From: Solirubrobacteraceae bacterium
GTDB lineage: Bacteria > Actinomycetota > Thermoleophilia > Solirubrobacterales > Solirubrobacteraceae
Direction: 5' to 3'
Assembly: GCA_016463765.1 (NCBI GenBank)
Contig: JAEMQS010000008.1
Coordinates: 1-64,000, forward strand
DNA: 64,000 nt
Under the pieces are notes generated by a model. The model did no database searches, had not been told where the DNA came from, and saw nothing but the letters and a program-made list of their open reading frames with translations. The position numbers and the translations under genes are program-made. Shown piece after piece: positions 56,155 through 64,000 of the stretch (positions are counted from its first letter, which is position 1; every line of letters begins with the position of its first letter).

Positions 56155-58124
56155 AGGTCCGTCTCCGATACGAGATGGCCTGCGCGCAGCACCGCGCGGC
56201 GGCCGGGGGGAATCACGGTCACGGTCGAGCCCTCCTCGACGAGCAGGGGACCGGCTTGGCCATCCGTTCCGAGGTCGTCACGGGTGACGACCGGCACCTC
56301 GGTGCCGAAGAGCCGCAGCTCGCGCGACGCCCCGGCCGACGGCGGCGCGACCTCCGCGCTCGCCGCCTCGCCGATCGCGACATCCGGCCGCAGCCCGACG
56401 AGCGTCACCCAGCAGTCGACGGCCTGCACCGGGTCGGCCAGCCGCGTGCCGAAGCGCCGCTCGTGCTCGGCCTCGAAGCGCTCGGCCAGCGACGCCGGGT
56501 CACCCGCGACGGGCATCGCCAGCTCGTGCCACTGGTCGGCGTAGCGCAGCCCGACCCAGCGCTCGGTCAGCAGGTCCGGGACGTCGGTGCCCGCCAGGCG
56601 GGCGGCGGCCTCGCCGCGCAGCTCCTCGAAGACCGCGTCGACCTCCGGTGTGCCGACGGCCTCGACGGGCGCCAGCAGCGTGCGGGTCTCCGACACGCGC
56701 ACGTCGGCGGTCAGCAGCCCGACGGCCGACAGCACGCTGCTGTGCGCGGGGACGATGACGGTGCCCATGTCGAGCTCCGCCGCGACCCCGGTCGCGTGCT
56801 GCCCACCCGCGCCGCCGAACGCCACGAGGGCGCAGCTGCGCGGGTCGATGCCGTGGCGGACCGTGACCTGGCGCACGGCCTGGGCCATGTTCGCGTTGAC
56901 GATCTGGTGCATGGCCTTGGCCATCTCGACCGCGTCGACGCCGAACTGCTCGCCGAGCCCGGCCAGCGCGGTCTCGGCCGCGTCGCGGTCGAGCGCCAGG
57001 CTCCCGCCCAGCAGCCCGCCACCGCCCAGGATGCCGAGCACGAGATTCGCGTCGGTGACCGTCGGCTCGGTGCCGCCGCGCCCGTAACAGGCCGGTCCGG
57101 GCAGGGCGCCCGCCGACCGCGGGCCGACCTGCAGCGCGCCGCCGGCGTCCATCCAGCCGATCGAGCCGCCGCCCGCGCCCACGGTGCTGATGTCGATCGA
57201 CCGGGTCCGCGCGGGGACGCCGAACGCGACGTCGAACGTGTCGCGCTCGCGCAGCTCGCCGTCGCGGATGAGGCAGACGTCGCAGCTCGTCCCGCCCATG
57301 TCGAGCGTGATGACGTCGGCGATGCCGAGCTCCCGCGCGACCTGCCGCGCCGCGAGCACGCCCGCCGCCGGGCCGCTCAGCGCGAGCTGGATCGGCCGCT
57401 CCGCCGCGTCGGGCGGGGTGACCACGCCGCCGGCGGAGTGCATGTAGAGCGTTGGGGCGTCGATCGCGCCGCGCAGCTCCTCGGCGTACGCGCGCATGGC
57501 GGGGACCGCGCTGGCGTTCAGCGTGGCGGTGGACACGCGCTCGTACTCGCCCATCCGCGCGTCGACGTCGGTCGCGCACGTCACCGGGCGGTCGGGGGCG
57601 AGCTCGCGCCAGACCTCGGCGACGACCCGCTCGTGCGCGGGGTTGGCGTACGCGTTGTAGAGCGACACCGCGAGACAGTCGACGCCCGCGTCGAGCAGGG
57701 CGCGGCACGCGGTGGCGATCTCGTCTCGGTCGACCGGCTCGGACTCCGAGCCGTCGCGTTCGATCCGGCCGCCGACCTCGAGCCGGAGGTGGCGCGGCAC
57801 GAGCGGCGCCTCCTTGCGGTAGTGCGCGGCGAACGTGCGCTCGCGGAACGAGTACTGGATCTCGAGGATGTCGCGGAACCCGCGCGTGGTGATGAGGCCG
57901 ACCGCCGCGCCGGTGCGCTCGATGAGGAGGTTCGTGACGGTCGTCGTGCCGTGGCTGAACTCGGTGACGTCCGCGGGCGTCGCGCCCGCTGCCTGCAGCG
58001 CGGTGATCGTGCCCTCCGCCGGGCCGGTGCCGCTGTTCAGCGCCTTGCCCAGGCGCATGACGCCGTCGTCGCCGAGCGCGACGAGGTCGGTGAACGTCCC
58101 GCCCACGTCACAGCCCACCTTCAT
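56151..58124 (-). CDS. hyuA: hydantoinase A / oxoprolinase subunit
   Basis: 657 residues. The actin-like ATPase fold starts KVGCDVGGTFTDLVALG (phosphate 1 loop). Family blocks FSHGTTTVTNLLIERTGAAVGLITTRGFRDILEI, THMSAGGV-type LYMHSAGGV, VITLDMGGTSCDVCLI and FGGAGGQHATGVAAELDMG are all seen. It phosphorylates the substrate carbonyl so that HyuB can open the ring. The gene starts within the stop of the aminotransferase gene (ATGA, 58121-58124). Confidence 0.94.
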   Translation of the reverse strand: MKVGCDVGGTFTDLVALGDDGVMRLGKALNSGTGPAEGTITALQAAGATPADVTEFSHGTTTVTNLLIERTGAAVGLITTRGFRDILEIQYSFRERTFAAHYRKEAPLVPRHLRLEVGGRIERDGSESEPVDRDEIATACRALLDAGVDCLAVSLYNAYANPAHERVVAEVWRELAPDRPVTCATDVDARMGEYERVSTATLNASAVPAMRAYAEELRGAIDAPTLYMHSAGGVVTPPDAAERPIQLALSGPAAGVLAARQVARELGIADVITLDMGGTSCDVCLIRDGELRERDTFDVAFGVPARTRSIDISTVGAGGGSIGWMDAGGALQVGPRSAGALPGPACYGRGGTEPTVTDANLVLGILGGGGLLGGSLALDRDAAETALAGLGEQFGVDAVEMAKAMHQIVNANMAQAVRQVTVRHGIDPRSCALVAFGGAGGQHATGVAAELDMGTVIVPAHSSVLSAVGLLTADVRVSETRTLLAPVEAVGTPEVDAVFEELRGEAAARLAGTDVPDLLTERWVGLRYADQWHELAMPVAGDPASLAERFEAEHERRFGTRLADPVQAVDCWVTLVGLRPDVAIGEAASAEVAPPSAGASRELRLFGTEVPVVTRDDLGTDGQAGPLLVEEGSTVTVIPPGRRAVLRAGHLVSETDL

Positions 58125-59467
58125 GACGCCGCCAGGGTCGAGGAGTGCATGTCGAGGAACGCGTCGATGACGTCGATCGTCCGGTCGATGTCCGCGTCCG
58201 TGTGCGCCGCGGAGACGAACCCGCGCAGGGTGCCCGCACGCCGCTGCATGAAGATCGCGTGGTCGCGCAGGTGGTGGCGGAAGGCGAGGTTCAGCTCCTC
58301 CGTCCCGTGTTCGAGCGACGCCGCGAGGTCGCGCACGTCACGCACCTTGCGGGTGTGGAAGTAGAGGTTCCACGCCGCGCCGTGGTGCTGGACGACGGCG
58401 TTCAGGCCGCGCGCGGCGATGGCCGCGTTCACCCCGACGGCCAGCCGGTCGCACGTGCGCACCGCGCGGGCCATCGCGTCGGTCGTCTCGAGCTCGTCGA
58501 GGACCGCGCTCGCGGCGGCCACGCCGAGCGGACCGCCGTTGAACGTGCCGCTGAAGAACACGTCGCCCGCGGGCGCGAGCTGGTCCATGAGCTCGGCCTT
58601 GCCGGCGAGCAGCGCGAACGTGTGGCCGTTGGCGATCGCCTTGCCGTACGCCGCGAGGTCCGGGACCACGCCCGACGGCACCGCCGCGCCTCCGACCCGC
58701 GAGCGAAAGCCGCAGATCACCTCGTCGAAGACGAGGACCGCGCCGTGGGCGTCGCACAGCTCGCGCGCCGCGCGCAGGTACTCGGGGTCGACGGTGATGC
58801 AGCCGCTTGAGTACAGCGCCGGCTCGACGAACAGCGCCGCGATCTCGTCGCCGTCCTCGGCGAAGCGCGCGCGCAGGGAGTCGATGTCGTTCGCGCTGAC
58901 CGCGAGGATCGCCGCCGTGACCTCGGGCAGGACGCCCGACGAGTTCGGTACGGTCGGGGGCGTATGGGTCGGCGCGATGTCGCCGCTCGGCGGCACGGTG
59001 CTCGCGCCCAGGTCGGAGTGCCAGCCCTGGTAGCCGCCCTCGACCTTCACGATCTTGCGCCGGCCCGTCGCGGCCCGCGCGAGGCGCACGGCGTGGTAGA
59101 GCGGGTCGCTGCCGCCGCCCCCGCAGAAGCCGATCCGGTCGGCCTCGGGCAGGAGGTCGACGAGCCGCTCGGCGAGTGCCGCCTCGTGGATCTGCGCGCA
59201 GCCGACGAACGTCTGCCCGTCGGCCATCGCCTTCGCCACCGCGCCGTCGACGCCGGGGTGCGAGTAGCCGAGGATCGCGGTGCCGTAGCCGCCGTGGTAG
59301 TCGAGGTACTCGGTGCCGTCGACGTCCTCGATGTGCTGGCCGCGGCCACGCACGAACACGAGGGGGTACGGGTCCTCCCAGCGGCCCGCGCCGGTCACGC
59401 CGGAGGGCAGGAGACCCCGCCGGTAGGGCAGCATCTCCTCCGAGCGGGTGGTGTCCACGATGGTCAT
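58121..59467 (-). CDS. class III aminotransferase (glutamate-1-semialdehyde aminomutase-like)
   Basis: 448 residues. PLP lysine in DLAAYGKAIANGH, PLP contacts FCGGGGSDPLYHAVRLARA, EVICGFRSR for the Asp/Glu before the strand, and FSGTFNGGPLGVAAA. The overall pattern resembles glutamate-1-semialdehyde aminomutase but sits in a catabolic operon, so it is more likely an omega- or beta-amino acid:pyruvate type enzyme for beta-alanine- or amine-type products. Coupled to both neighbours by ATGA. Confidence 0.88.
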   Translation of the reverse strand: MTIVDTTRSEEMLPYRRGLLPSGVTGAGRWEDPYPLVFVRGRGQHIEDVDGTEYLDYHGGYGTAILGYSHPGVDGAVAKAMADGQTFVGCAQIHEAALAERLVDLLPEADRIGFCGGGGSDPLYHAVRLARAATGRRKIVKVEGGYQGWHSDLGASTVPPSGDIAPTHTPPTVPNSSGVLPEVTAAILAVSANDIDSLRARFAEDGDEIAALFVEPALYSSGCITVDPEYLRAARELCDAHGAVLVFDEVICGFRSRVGGAAVPSGVVPDLAAYGKAIANGHTFALLAGKAELMDQLAPAGDVFFSGTFNGGPLGVAAASAVLDELETTDAMARAVRTCDRLAVGVNAAIAARGLNAVVQHHGAAWNLYFHTRKVRDVRDLAASLEHGTEELNLAFRHHLRDHAIFMQRRAGTLRGFVSAAHTDADIDRTIDVIDAFLDMHSSTLAAS

Positions 59468-61662
59468 GACGCCTCCTGGAGGGCGGGGTCTTCGTCGAGC
59501 TCGAGAGGCGCCGGGTCGAGGAACCGGCGCAGGACGTTCAGGGACATCCGCGCGACGTTGTTGTCGTAGCGCTCGTACGCCATCGCGGCGGTCCAGCCGA
59601 TCGAGCCGACGCTGAACACCGCGCCGCCCTTCGCGGTCGGCATGAGCGTGATGTCGGCGCGCACGTCGTCGCACGTGGTGCCGCCGAGGCGCAGGTGCGT
59701 GACGGGCACGTCCTCGCACACGAGCAGCACGAAGTCGCTGTGCCCGCCCTGCGACGTGGCGAGCACGAGGGCGTCCGGCGGGCTGCCGTAGCGCGGGTCC
59801 CACCGGTCGATCTCGTCCGACGCCGCGCCGCCCATGGAGAACCCGAAGTCGCCGATGACCTCGTCCTCGCCGATCCCGTCGAAGACGAACGCGGCGCGCG
59901 GGTCACGCGCGCCCGGTGACTGGTGGTAGCCGGGCGCGTCGGGGTCGAAGCCCTGTGCGGCGAAGCCCACGCCGACGAGCGCGTTGGGGGACCGCCCACG
60001 GTTGCGCCACAGCCCGCCCAACTCGCCCGTCGACGTGTGGTGCATCTCGCCGGCGGCCGACTCCCAGCAGCGGATGCCGCAGACCCCGCGGCGGATCTCC
60101 ACGACGTGCTCGCGTTCGGGGTCGATGCTCGTGACCCAGTAGAAGCCGTTGCCTCCGAGGTACATGAGGCGCCCGCCGCCGTCGAGCCAGGTCTCCAGCG
60201 CGTCCATCATCGGTGCGGTCCAGTACTCCGGGTGGCAGCCGGTGATGAGCACGCGGTACGGCGCGAGCAGGTCCGCGCCCTCGGCGTGCAGGTTGTGGTC
60301 GGTGAGCACGTCGGCATCGACGCCCTCACGGTCCAGCCAGTCGGTGACGTAGAGGTCGGCGCTGAACGCGCGCGGGGCGTGCGTCTGCCAGTTGCGGTGC
60401 CAGGGCCGCATGTTCAGGACGGGCCTCCGGAAGCTCGAGAACGCGACGCCGGTGCCGTCCGTGTGCGTGTCGTAGAGCGACGAGCCCAGCTCGGGATGCT
60501 CGCGCAGGAGCAGGTCCCCGCGGTCGGGCAGGATCTCCATCCCCATGACGCCGGGCTCGTGCACGAACGCCCGCTCCTGCATCCGCTCGTTCGCGTAGGC
60601 GCCGTAGGAGACGGTGGGGAAGAGGACTGCGACGTCGGCGGTGGCGGTCCCGGCGGGAGGCAGCACGAAGAACGGCACGATGTCCTCGAGCTCGCCGGCC
60701 CGCAGCCGTGCGCCGTAGACGCCACTCGGCAGGTCGCCCGGAAGGTCGAGCCGGACGGTCGGGGTCCACCCGCAGTCCTCGAGGTCGTCGTCGTGGAAGT
60801 GACAGGCCGCGTAGTGGGCCGGCTCGAGGTCGGGATGGTTCGCCGCGCCGGTGTACGCGTGACCGGTCGCCGGACGGCTCGGGAGGTGGAAGAACGCGAC
60901 GGCGGCGTCGGAGTCCGCGGCGCCGAGTTCCCAGGCAGCGAGCGGCGCGGCGGCGTCGAGGGTGTCGGGGGTCCGCGCGTCGGCCCACAGCCGGGGCGAC
61001 TCGAGTTTGCCGTTGAAGACGCCCACGCCCGTGGGCTGTGGGGCGGCGGCGTCGAGCTCGGTGGCCGCGATCAGGACGGAGGTCGCGCGGACCGGCGCGC
61101 CGGCTGCGACGGTCCCCGAGGTGGCGTCCTCGCGCGGGGGCCAGCCAGCGGTCCGCAGCCAGAGCCCGATGGTCCCGGCGGCCGGATCGTGCGCGGCGAC
61201 GACATGGGACCAGCGGCGCTCGGCGGGCCCGCGCTCCAGGCGGATCTCCCCGCCCGCGGCCTCGAGGACAAGGGCGCCGTCGGCGTCCAGCAGCAGGGTG
61301 AAGAGGTCGGGGCAGGCCAGCAGCCCCTGCCGGCGGCCGTGGGCGGGGGTGGTCGGCCAGAGCCACAGGTCGACGGTGAACGCGTCGAGTTCCGTGTCGT
61401 CGGGCAGCTCCCCGACGGCGAAGGATCCGCGGGCGACCGTCCGCAGCGTGGCCGGGTACGTGCCCGCGCCCGCCACGGCGACCTCGGTGCTGCGCGCACC
61501 TGGACCGTCAGGGTGCTCGTCGCCGCAGTACAGGCGGACGACATCGACGTCGACGGTCGGCGCGCTCGCGCTGACCATGACGTCGAGGCCCTCGCCCGGC
61601 CGGGCGCTCAGTCGATCGGCGTAGCCGAAGAGTGTTCCACTGGGTGAACGCGTGTTCCGCAC
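59464..61662 (-). CDS. N,N-dimethylformamidase large-subunit-like protein
   Basis: 732 residues. The N-terminal region FGYADRLSARPGEGLDVMVSA is the family start, then a concanavalin/LamG-like domain (~90-210; DAFTVDLWLWPTTP.., SHVVAAHDPAAGTIGLWL), then a C-terminal amidohydrolase-like domain with DVAVLFPTVSYGAYANERMQ, VLITGCHPEYWTAPMMDALETWLDGGGRLMYLGGNGFYW. Members such as DMFase hydrolyse formamides using an iron site made of two Tyr and one Glu. No separate small subunit gene is seen. GTG 61662 is the only possible start that keeps the conserved N-terminus; it lies inside the candidate operator, so the mRNA may be leaderless. Confidence 0.82.
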   Translation of the reverse strand: MRNTRSPSGTLFGYADRLSARPGEGLDVMVSASAPTVDVDVVRLYCGDEHPDGPGARSTEVAVAGAGTYPATLRTVARGSFAVGELPDDTELDAFTVDLWLWPTTPAHGRRQGLLACPDLFTLLLDADGALVLEAAGGEIRLERGPAERRWSHVVAAHDPAAGTIGLWLRTAGWPPREDATSGTVAAGAPVRATSVLIAATELDAAAPQPTGVGVFNGKLESPRLWADARTPDTLDAAAPLAAWELGAADSDAAVAFFHLPSRPATGHAYTGAANHPDLEPAHYAACHFHDDDLEDCGWTPTVRLDLPGDLPSGVYGARLRAGELEDIVPFFVLPPAGTATADVAVLFPTVSYGAYANERMQERAFVHEPGVMGMEILPDRGDLLLREHPELGSSLYDTHTDGTGVAFSSFRRPVLNMRPWHRNWQTHAPRAFSADLYVTDWLDREGVDADVLTDHNLHAEGADLLAPYRVLITGCHPEYWTAPMMDALETWLDGGGRLMYLGGNGFYWVTSIDPEREHVVEIRRGVCGIRCWESAAGEMHHTSTGELGGLWRNRGRSPNALVGVGFAAQGFDPDAPGYHQSPGARDPRAAFVFDGIGEDEVIGDFGFSMGGAASDEIDRWDPRYGSPPDALVLATSQGGHSDFVLLVCEDVPVTHLRLGGTTCDDVRADITLMPTAKGGAVFSVGSIGWTAAMAYERYDNNVARMSLNVLRRFLDPAPLELDEDPALQEAS

Positions 61663-61670
61663 GAGAGAAC
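61634..61670 (-). promoter_or_regulatory. tandem GTTC-GAAC inverted repeats at the start of the DMFase operon
   Basis: GTTC-N8-GAAC (61634-61649) and GTTC-N9-GAAC (61654-61670), 20 bp apart. The half sites on the minus strand read CGGAAC and TGGAAC, close to the CGGAAG cores of the two plus-strand operators. The second repeat covers the GTG start codon at 61660-61662. The upstream 61671-61768 gap has no clear -35/-10 pair. Confidence 0.5.
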
Positions 61671-61768
61671 AGGCTGATCGGCGGTCGGGGTTCGCGGTAG
61701 CGCCGGGCGGGCCATCTCGTGTCCAAAGCGGTTCGCCACCCGGTCGAGTCGGCCCCGGGCCTTTCCGG

Positions 61769-63112
61769 TCAGCGCAAGGATGGGCGCAGCCAGCGTCCCG
61801 TCCCGACGTCGGCGACGACGTCTCCGTCCTGCGCGACCAGCGTCCCGCGCAGGAACGTCATGGCCACGCCGCCGTGCACCTCGCGGCCGGCGTACGGGGT
61901 CCAGCCCGCCTTGGAGTGCACGTCCTCGTTGCGCAGGGTGCGTCTGGCGGCGGGATCGACCAGGACGATGTCGGCGTCGAACCCGGGCCCCAGCGCGCCC
62001 TTGCGGTCCCCGATCCCGAGCGCGGCGGCGGGCCCCGCGCTGTAGACGGCGATCAGGCGTTCCCAGTCGAGCTCGCCGCGATGGACGGCGTCGAGCAGCA
62101 GCGGCATGGTGGTGTCGATGCCCGGGAGGCCGAACGGGCAGTCGTAGATGTCGCCCTCGGCTTTCTGGGCGAGGGTCGAGGGCGCGTGGTCGCTGGACAG
62201 CAGCGCGACCCCGCCGTCGCGCACCGCCGCCCACAGGTCGCGCCCCGCGGGAGCCGGCCGGGCGGGCGGCGTGAACTTCCGTGTCGGTCCGTGCTCGACG
62301 ACCTCCGCCTCGTCGAGGAGCAGGTACTGCGGGCAGCTCTCGACGTCGAGCGCCGCACCACGCGCCCGCTCGCGCCGCGCGAGCTCCACCACCTCCGGCT
62401 GGCTGGCATGGGCGATCGTGACCCGCGCGCCCGTGAGGCGGGCGAGCAGCGCTGTCACGACGACCGCGGTCAGCTCCGCCTCGGACGAGCGCCACGCCGG
62501 CAGCACCCCGAAGTCGTCGCGCAGGGCGGCCCGCAGGCGGCGCTCGGCCCCCGCGGTCATCGACTCGTCCTCGCAGTGGGCGAGCACCCGGATCCCCGCT
62601 TCCGCGGCGGACCGCAGCAGCCGCAGCTGCATGTCGGGGTCGAGCCCCTGGATGCCGTGCGTCGTGCAGGTGAACGCCTTGATGAACGCGACACCGGCCT
62701 CGCGCAGCCGCCCGGCGTCCTCGAGGGTGTCGGGCGCGGCGTGCGCCCCCAGGACGTAGTCGACGACCGAGCGTTCTTCGAGGTGGCCGGTCTTCTGGCG
62801 CAGCTCCTCGGGCGTCCGCACCGGCCACCCGTGGGTGTGCTCGGCGACGCACGTGACCCCCGCGGCGGCCGCGGCGGCGGACCCGTGCGCGAAGTCCTCG
62901 CGCTCGACGGGGCCGGGTTCCATGAAGTGGACGTGCTGGTCGACCATGCCCGGCAGGGCGACGAGGCCGGTCGCGTCGATGGTCCGTGCCGCGCGGCCGG
63001 ACGGGGCGTCGCGCAGCTCGCTGATGCGGCCGTCGGTGCCGACGGCGATCGTGCCGTGCCGGCGGCCCGCCGGGGTGACGAGCAGCGCGCCGGTGATCTC
63101 GAGTGCCGTCAT
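61769..63112 (-). CDS. dihydroorotase/allantoinase-like cyclic amidohydrolase
   Basis: 447 residues. Binuclear metal site: His60 and His62 in MVDQHVHFMEPG, carboxylated Lys145 in AFIKAFTCT, His179 in LAHCEDES, His in VTIAHASQPE, Asp in LLSSDHAPST. The layout and the DIYDCPFGLPGIDTTMPLLLDAV block match allantoinase/dihydroorotase of the cyclic amidohydrolase superfamily. It is the third ring-opening type enzyme in this cluster. It overlaps the cytosine-deaminase-like gene upstream by ATGA. Allantoinase is slightly favoured over dihydroorotase because of the surrounding degradative genes. Confidence 0.85.
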   Translation of the reverse strand: MTALEITGALLVTPAGRRHGTIAVGTDGRISELRDAPSGRAARTIDATGLVALPGMVDQHVHFMEPGPVEREDFAHGSAAAAAAGVTCVAEHTHGWPVRTPEELRQKTGHLEERSVVDYVLGAHAAPDTLEDAGRLREAGVAFIKAFTCTTHGIQGLDPDMQLRLLRSAAEAGIRVLAHCEDESMTAGAERRLRAALRDDFGVLPAWRSSEAELTAVVVTALLARLTGARVTIAHASQPEVVELARRERARGAALDVESCPQYLLLDEAEVVEHGPTRKFTPPARPAPAGRDLWAAVRDGGVALLSSDHAPSTLAQKAEGDIYDCPFGLPGIDTTMPLLLDAVHRGELDWERLIAVYSAGPAAALGIGDRKGALGPGFDADIVLVDPAARRTLRNEDVHSKAGWTPYAGREVHGGVAMTFLRGTLVAQDGDVVADVGTGRWLRPSLR

Positions 63113-64000
63113 GCCCGCGGGTACCGGGTCCGCTCGACGCGCGCCTCGCAGACCAGGCGGCCGTGGCTGATGACGAACCGCCGCGGTGGCTGCTCGGCCA
63201 CCGCCGACCGCACGTCGGCGACCGGCACCACGACGATGTCCGCGCGATCGCCGGGCTCGAGCCCGTATCCGTCGGCCGTGCGCATCGCCCGCGCGGCGTT
63301 CACCGTGACCATGTCCATGACGGTCTCCAACTCGTCGGGCCAGGCGAGCTGGCAGGTGTGCGCCACGAACGAGGCGACCTCGAGCTGGTCGGCGCGTCCC
63401 AGCGGGTAGTAGGGGTCGTCGACGTCGTCCTGCCCGGCGAGGACGTTGACGCCCGCGTCGAGCAGGTCGCCCACGCGCGTCGTGCCGCGACGGATGGCGC
63501 CGCGGTCGTCGCGGCCGTGGAGCAGGAGCGAGATCTGCGGGTTCGTGCACACGGAGATGCCCGCCTCCGCGACCAGGCCGACCACGAGGCGCGCGTGCGG
63601 CTCGTCGTATGCCGCGAGGGCCCCCGCATGCGACACGGTCACGCGGCCCTCCCAGCCCGCCTCGATCGTGCGGTGCGCCAGGTACTCCAGGCTGCGCTGG
63701 GCGGGGTCGTCGCTGTCGTCGCAGAGCATGTGCACGTCGGCGTCGCGACGGCGCGCGAGGTCCAGGCAGAAGTCGACGTGCGCCCGCATCCGCTCGTCCG
63801 TGGCCTCGCCCGCGGGCAGGCCGCCCACGACGTCCGCCCCGGCCTCCATGGCCTCCTCGAACCGCCGCTCACCGCCGGGGTCGGCGTACAGCAGGTCCTG
63901 CGGGAAGACGGCGACCTGAACCTCGACCTCGCCTGCCCAGCGCTCGCGCAGCGCCACGAGCGCGCGGGCGCCGGTGGTGCCCGCGACGGCCTCGACGTCG
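63109..64000 (-). CDS. cytosine deaminase-like amidohydrolase (5' end cut by window edge)
   Basis: The open frame continues to the window end, so the N-terminus with the HxH site is missing. About 296 residues remain. Visible family parts are DADVHMLCDDSDD, EGRVTVSHAGALAAYDE (His of the metal site), ICTNPQ-like VCTNPQISLLLHGRDD and the catalytic Asp region LAGQDDVDDPYYPLGRADQLE, which matches cytosine deaminase-type enzymes better than the 31.6 kb paralogue. First visible gene of an operon with the dihydroorotase-like gene. Confidence 0.82.
   Translation of the reverse strand, partial: DVEAVAGTTGARALVALRERWAGEVEVQVAVFPQDLLYADPGGERRFEEAMEAGADVVGGLPAGEATDERMRAHVDFCLDLARRRDADVHMLCDDSDDPAQRSLEYLAHRTIEAGWEGRVTVSHAGALAAYDEPHARLVVGLVAEAGISVCTNPQISLLLHGRDDRGAIRRGTTRVGDLLDAGVNVLAGQDDVDDPYYPLGRADQLEVASFVAHTCQLAWPDELETVMDMVTVNAARAMRTADGYGLEPGDRADIVVVPVADVRSAVAEQPPRRFVISHGRLVCEARVERTRYPRA

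Noticed and set aside
56175-58364. A 729-codon plus-strand open frame opposite hyuA
   Set aside because: Shadow of hyuA, which has the actin-like ATPase signature and coupling to neighbours.

Overview
This 64 kb window has very high G+C and dense, often overlapping genes. It looks like a chromosome segment of an actinobacterium, most likely Thermoleophilia/Solirubrobacterales. That placement is inferred from codon use, a secreted protein with a DxDxDGFGDETQDxCP-type calcium-binding repeat, the Actinobacteria-like PolA and phosphofructokinase, and many genes whose start codon sits 6-11 bases after a TAnnnT -10 box (probably leaderless mRNAs). No rRNA, tRNA, CRISPR array, prophage or insertion sequence was recognised.

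Region 1 (1-23.6 kb) is mainly housekeeping. It holds the 3' end of era, a secreted protein, an ArsA-type ATPase divergent from a squalene/phytoene synthase plus FAD reductase pair, and a split tryptophan pathway: hisIE-trpE, then trpG-trpD-trpC-htrA, then trpF-trpB-trpA. The blocks are separated by an ABC exporter with its TetR regulator, and by recQ together with a DUF559/AbiEi-like gene that lies between two copies of a 44-bp palindrome. Next come a tiny membrane protein, a secreted alanine-rich protein behind an 11-bp-phased direct-repeat site, an ECF sigma factor fused to an anti-sigma-type zinc motif and a membrane/extracytoplasmic tail, a secreted glycosidase-like protein and a phosphofructokinase.

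Region 2 (23.7-36.5 kb) starts with a complete branched-chain amino acid/amide-type ABC importer (two related binding lipoproteins, two permeases, two ATPases and a small membrane protein). An amidase, a cytosine-deaminase-like amidohydrolase and a TauE-type permease follow. After them come a TetR regulator with two acyl-CoA dehydrogenases, closed by a perfect 18-bp bidirectional terminator.

Region 3 (36.5-44.6 kb) carries a TIGR01777 epimerase, an ACT-domain malic enzyme, a subtilisin-like protease with Glu where the catalytic His is expected, polA with an apparently dead proofreading domain, and a DMT permease.

Region 4 (44.6-64 kb) is a dense nitrogen-compound catabolic island. The plus-strand operon encodes a deaminase, a duplicated cupin, an orotate-phosphoribosyltransferase-like protein, an M20 N-carbamoyl hydrolase, an IclR regulator, an MFS transporter and a hydantoinase. 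The convergent minus-strand operon encodes a DMFase-like amidohydrolase, a class III aminotransferase, HyuA, HyuB, a small dimeric barrel protein, a second hydantoinase and a DUF3830 protein. A third, cut by the window edge, encodes a cytosine-deaminase-like protein and a dihydroorotase/allantoinase-like protein. The most notable non-coding signal is a tandem operator with CGGAAG cores exactly 21 bp apart. It stands in front of both the amidase operon (30.3 kb) and the deaminase operon (44.6 kb), with a diverged GTTC/GAAC version at the DMFase operon (61.65 kb). These may form one regulon, perhaps under the IclR protein, that imports and dismantles cyclic or substituted amides and pyrimidine-like compounds. 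The true substrate cannot be read from the sequence.
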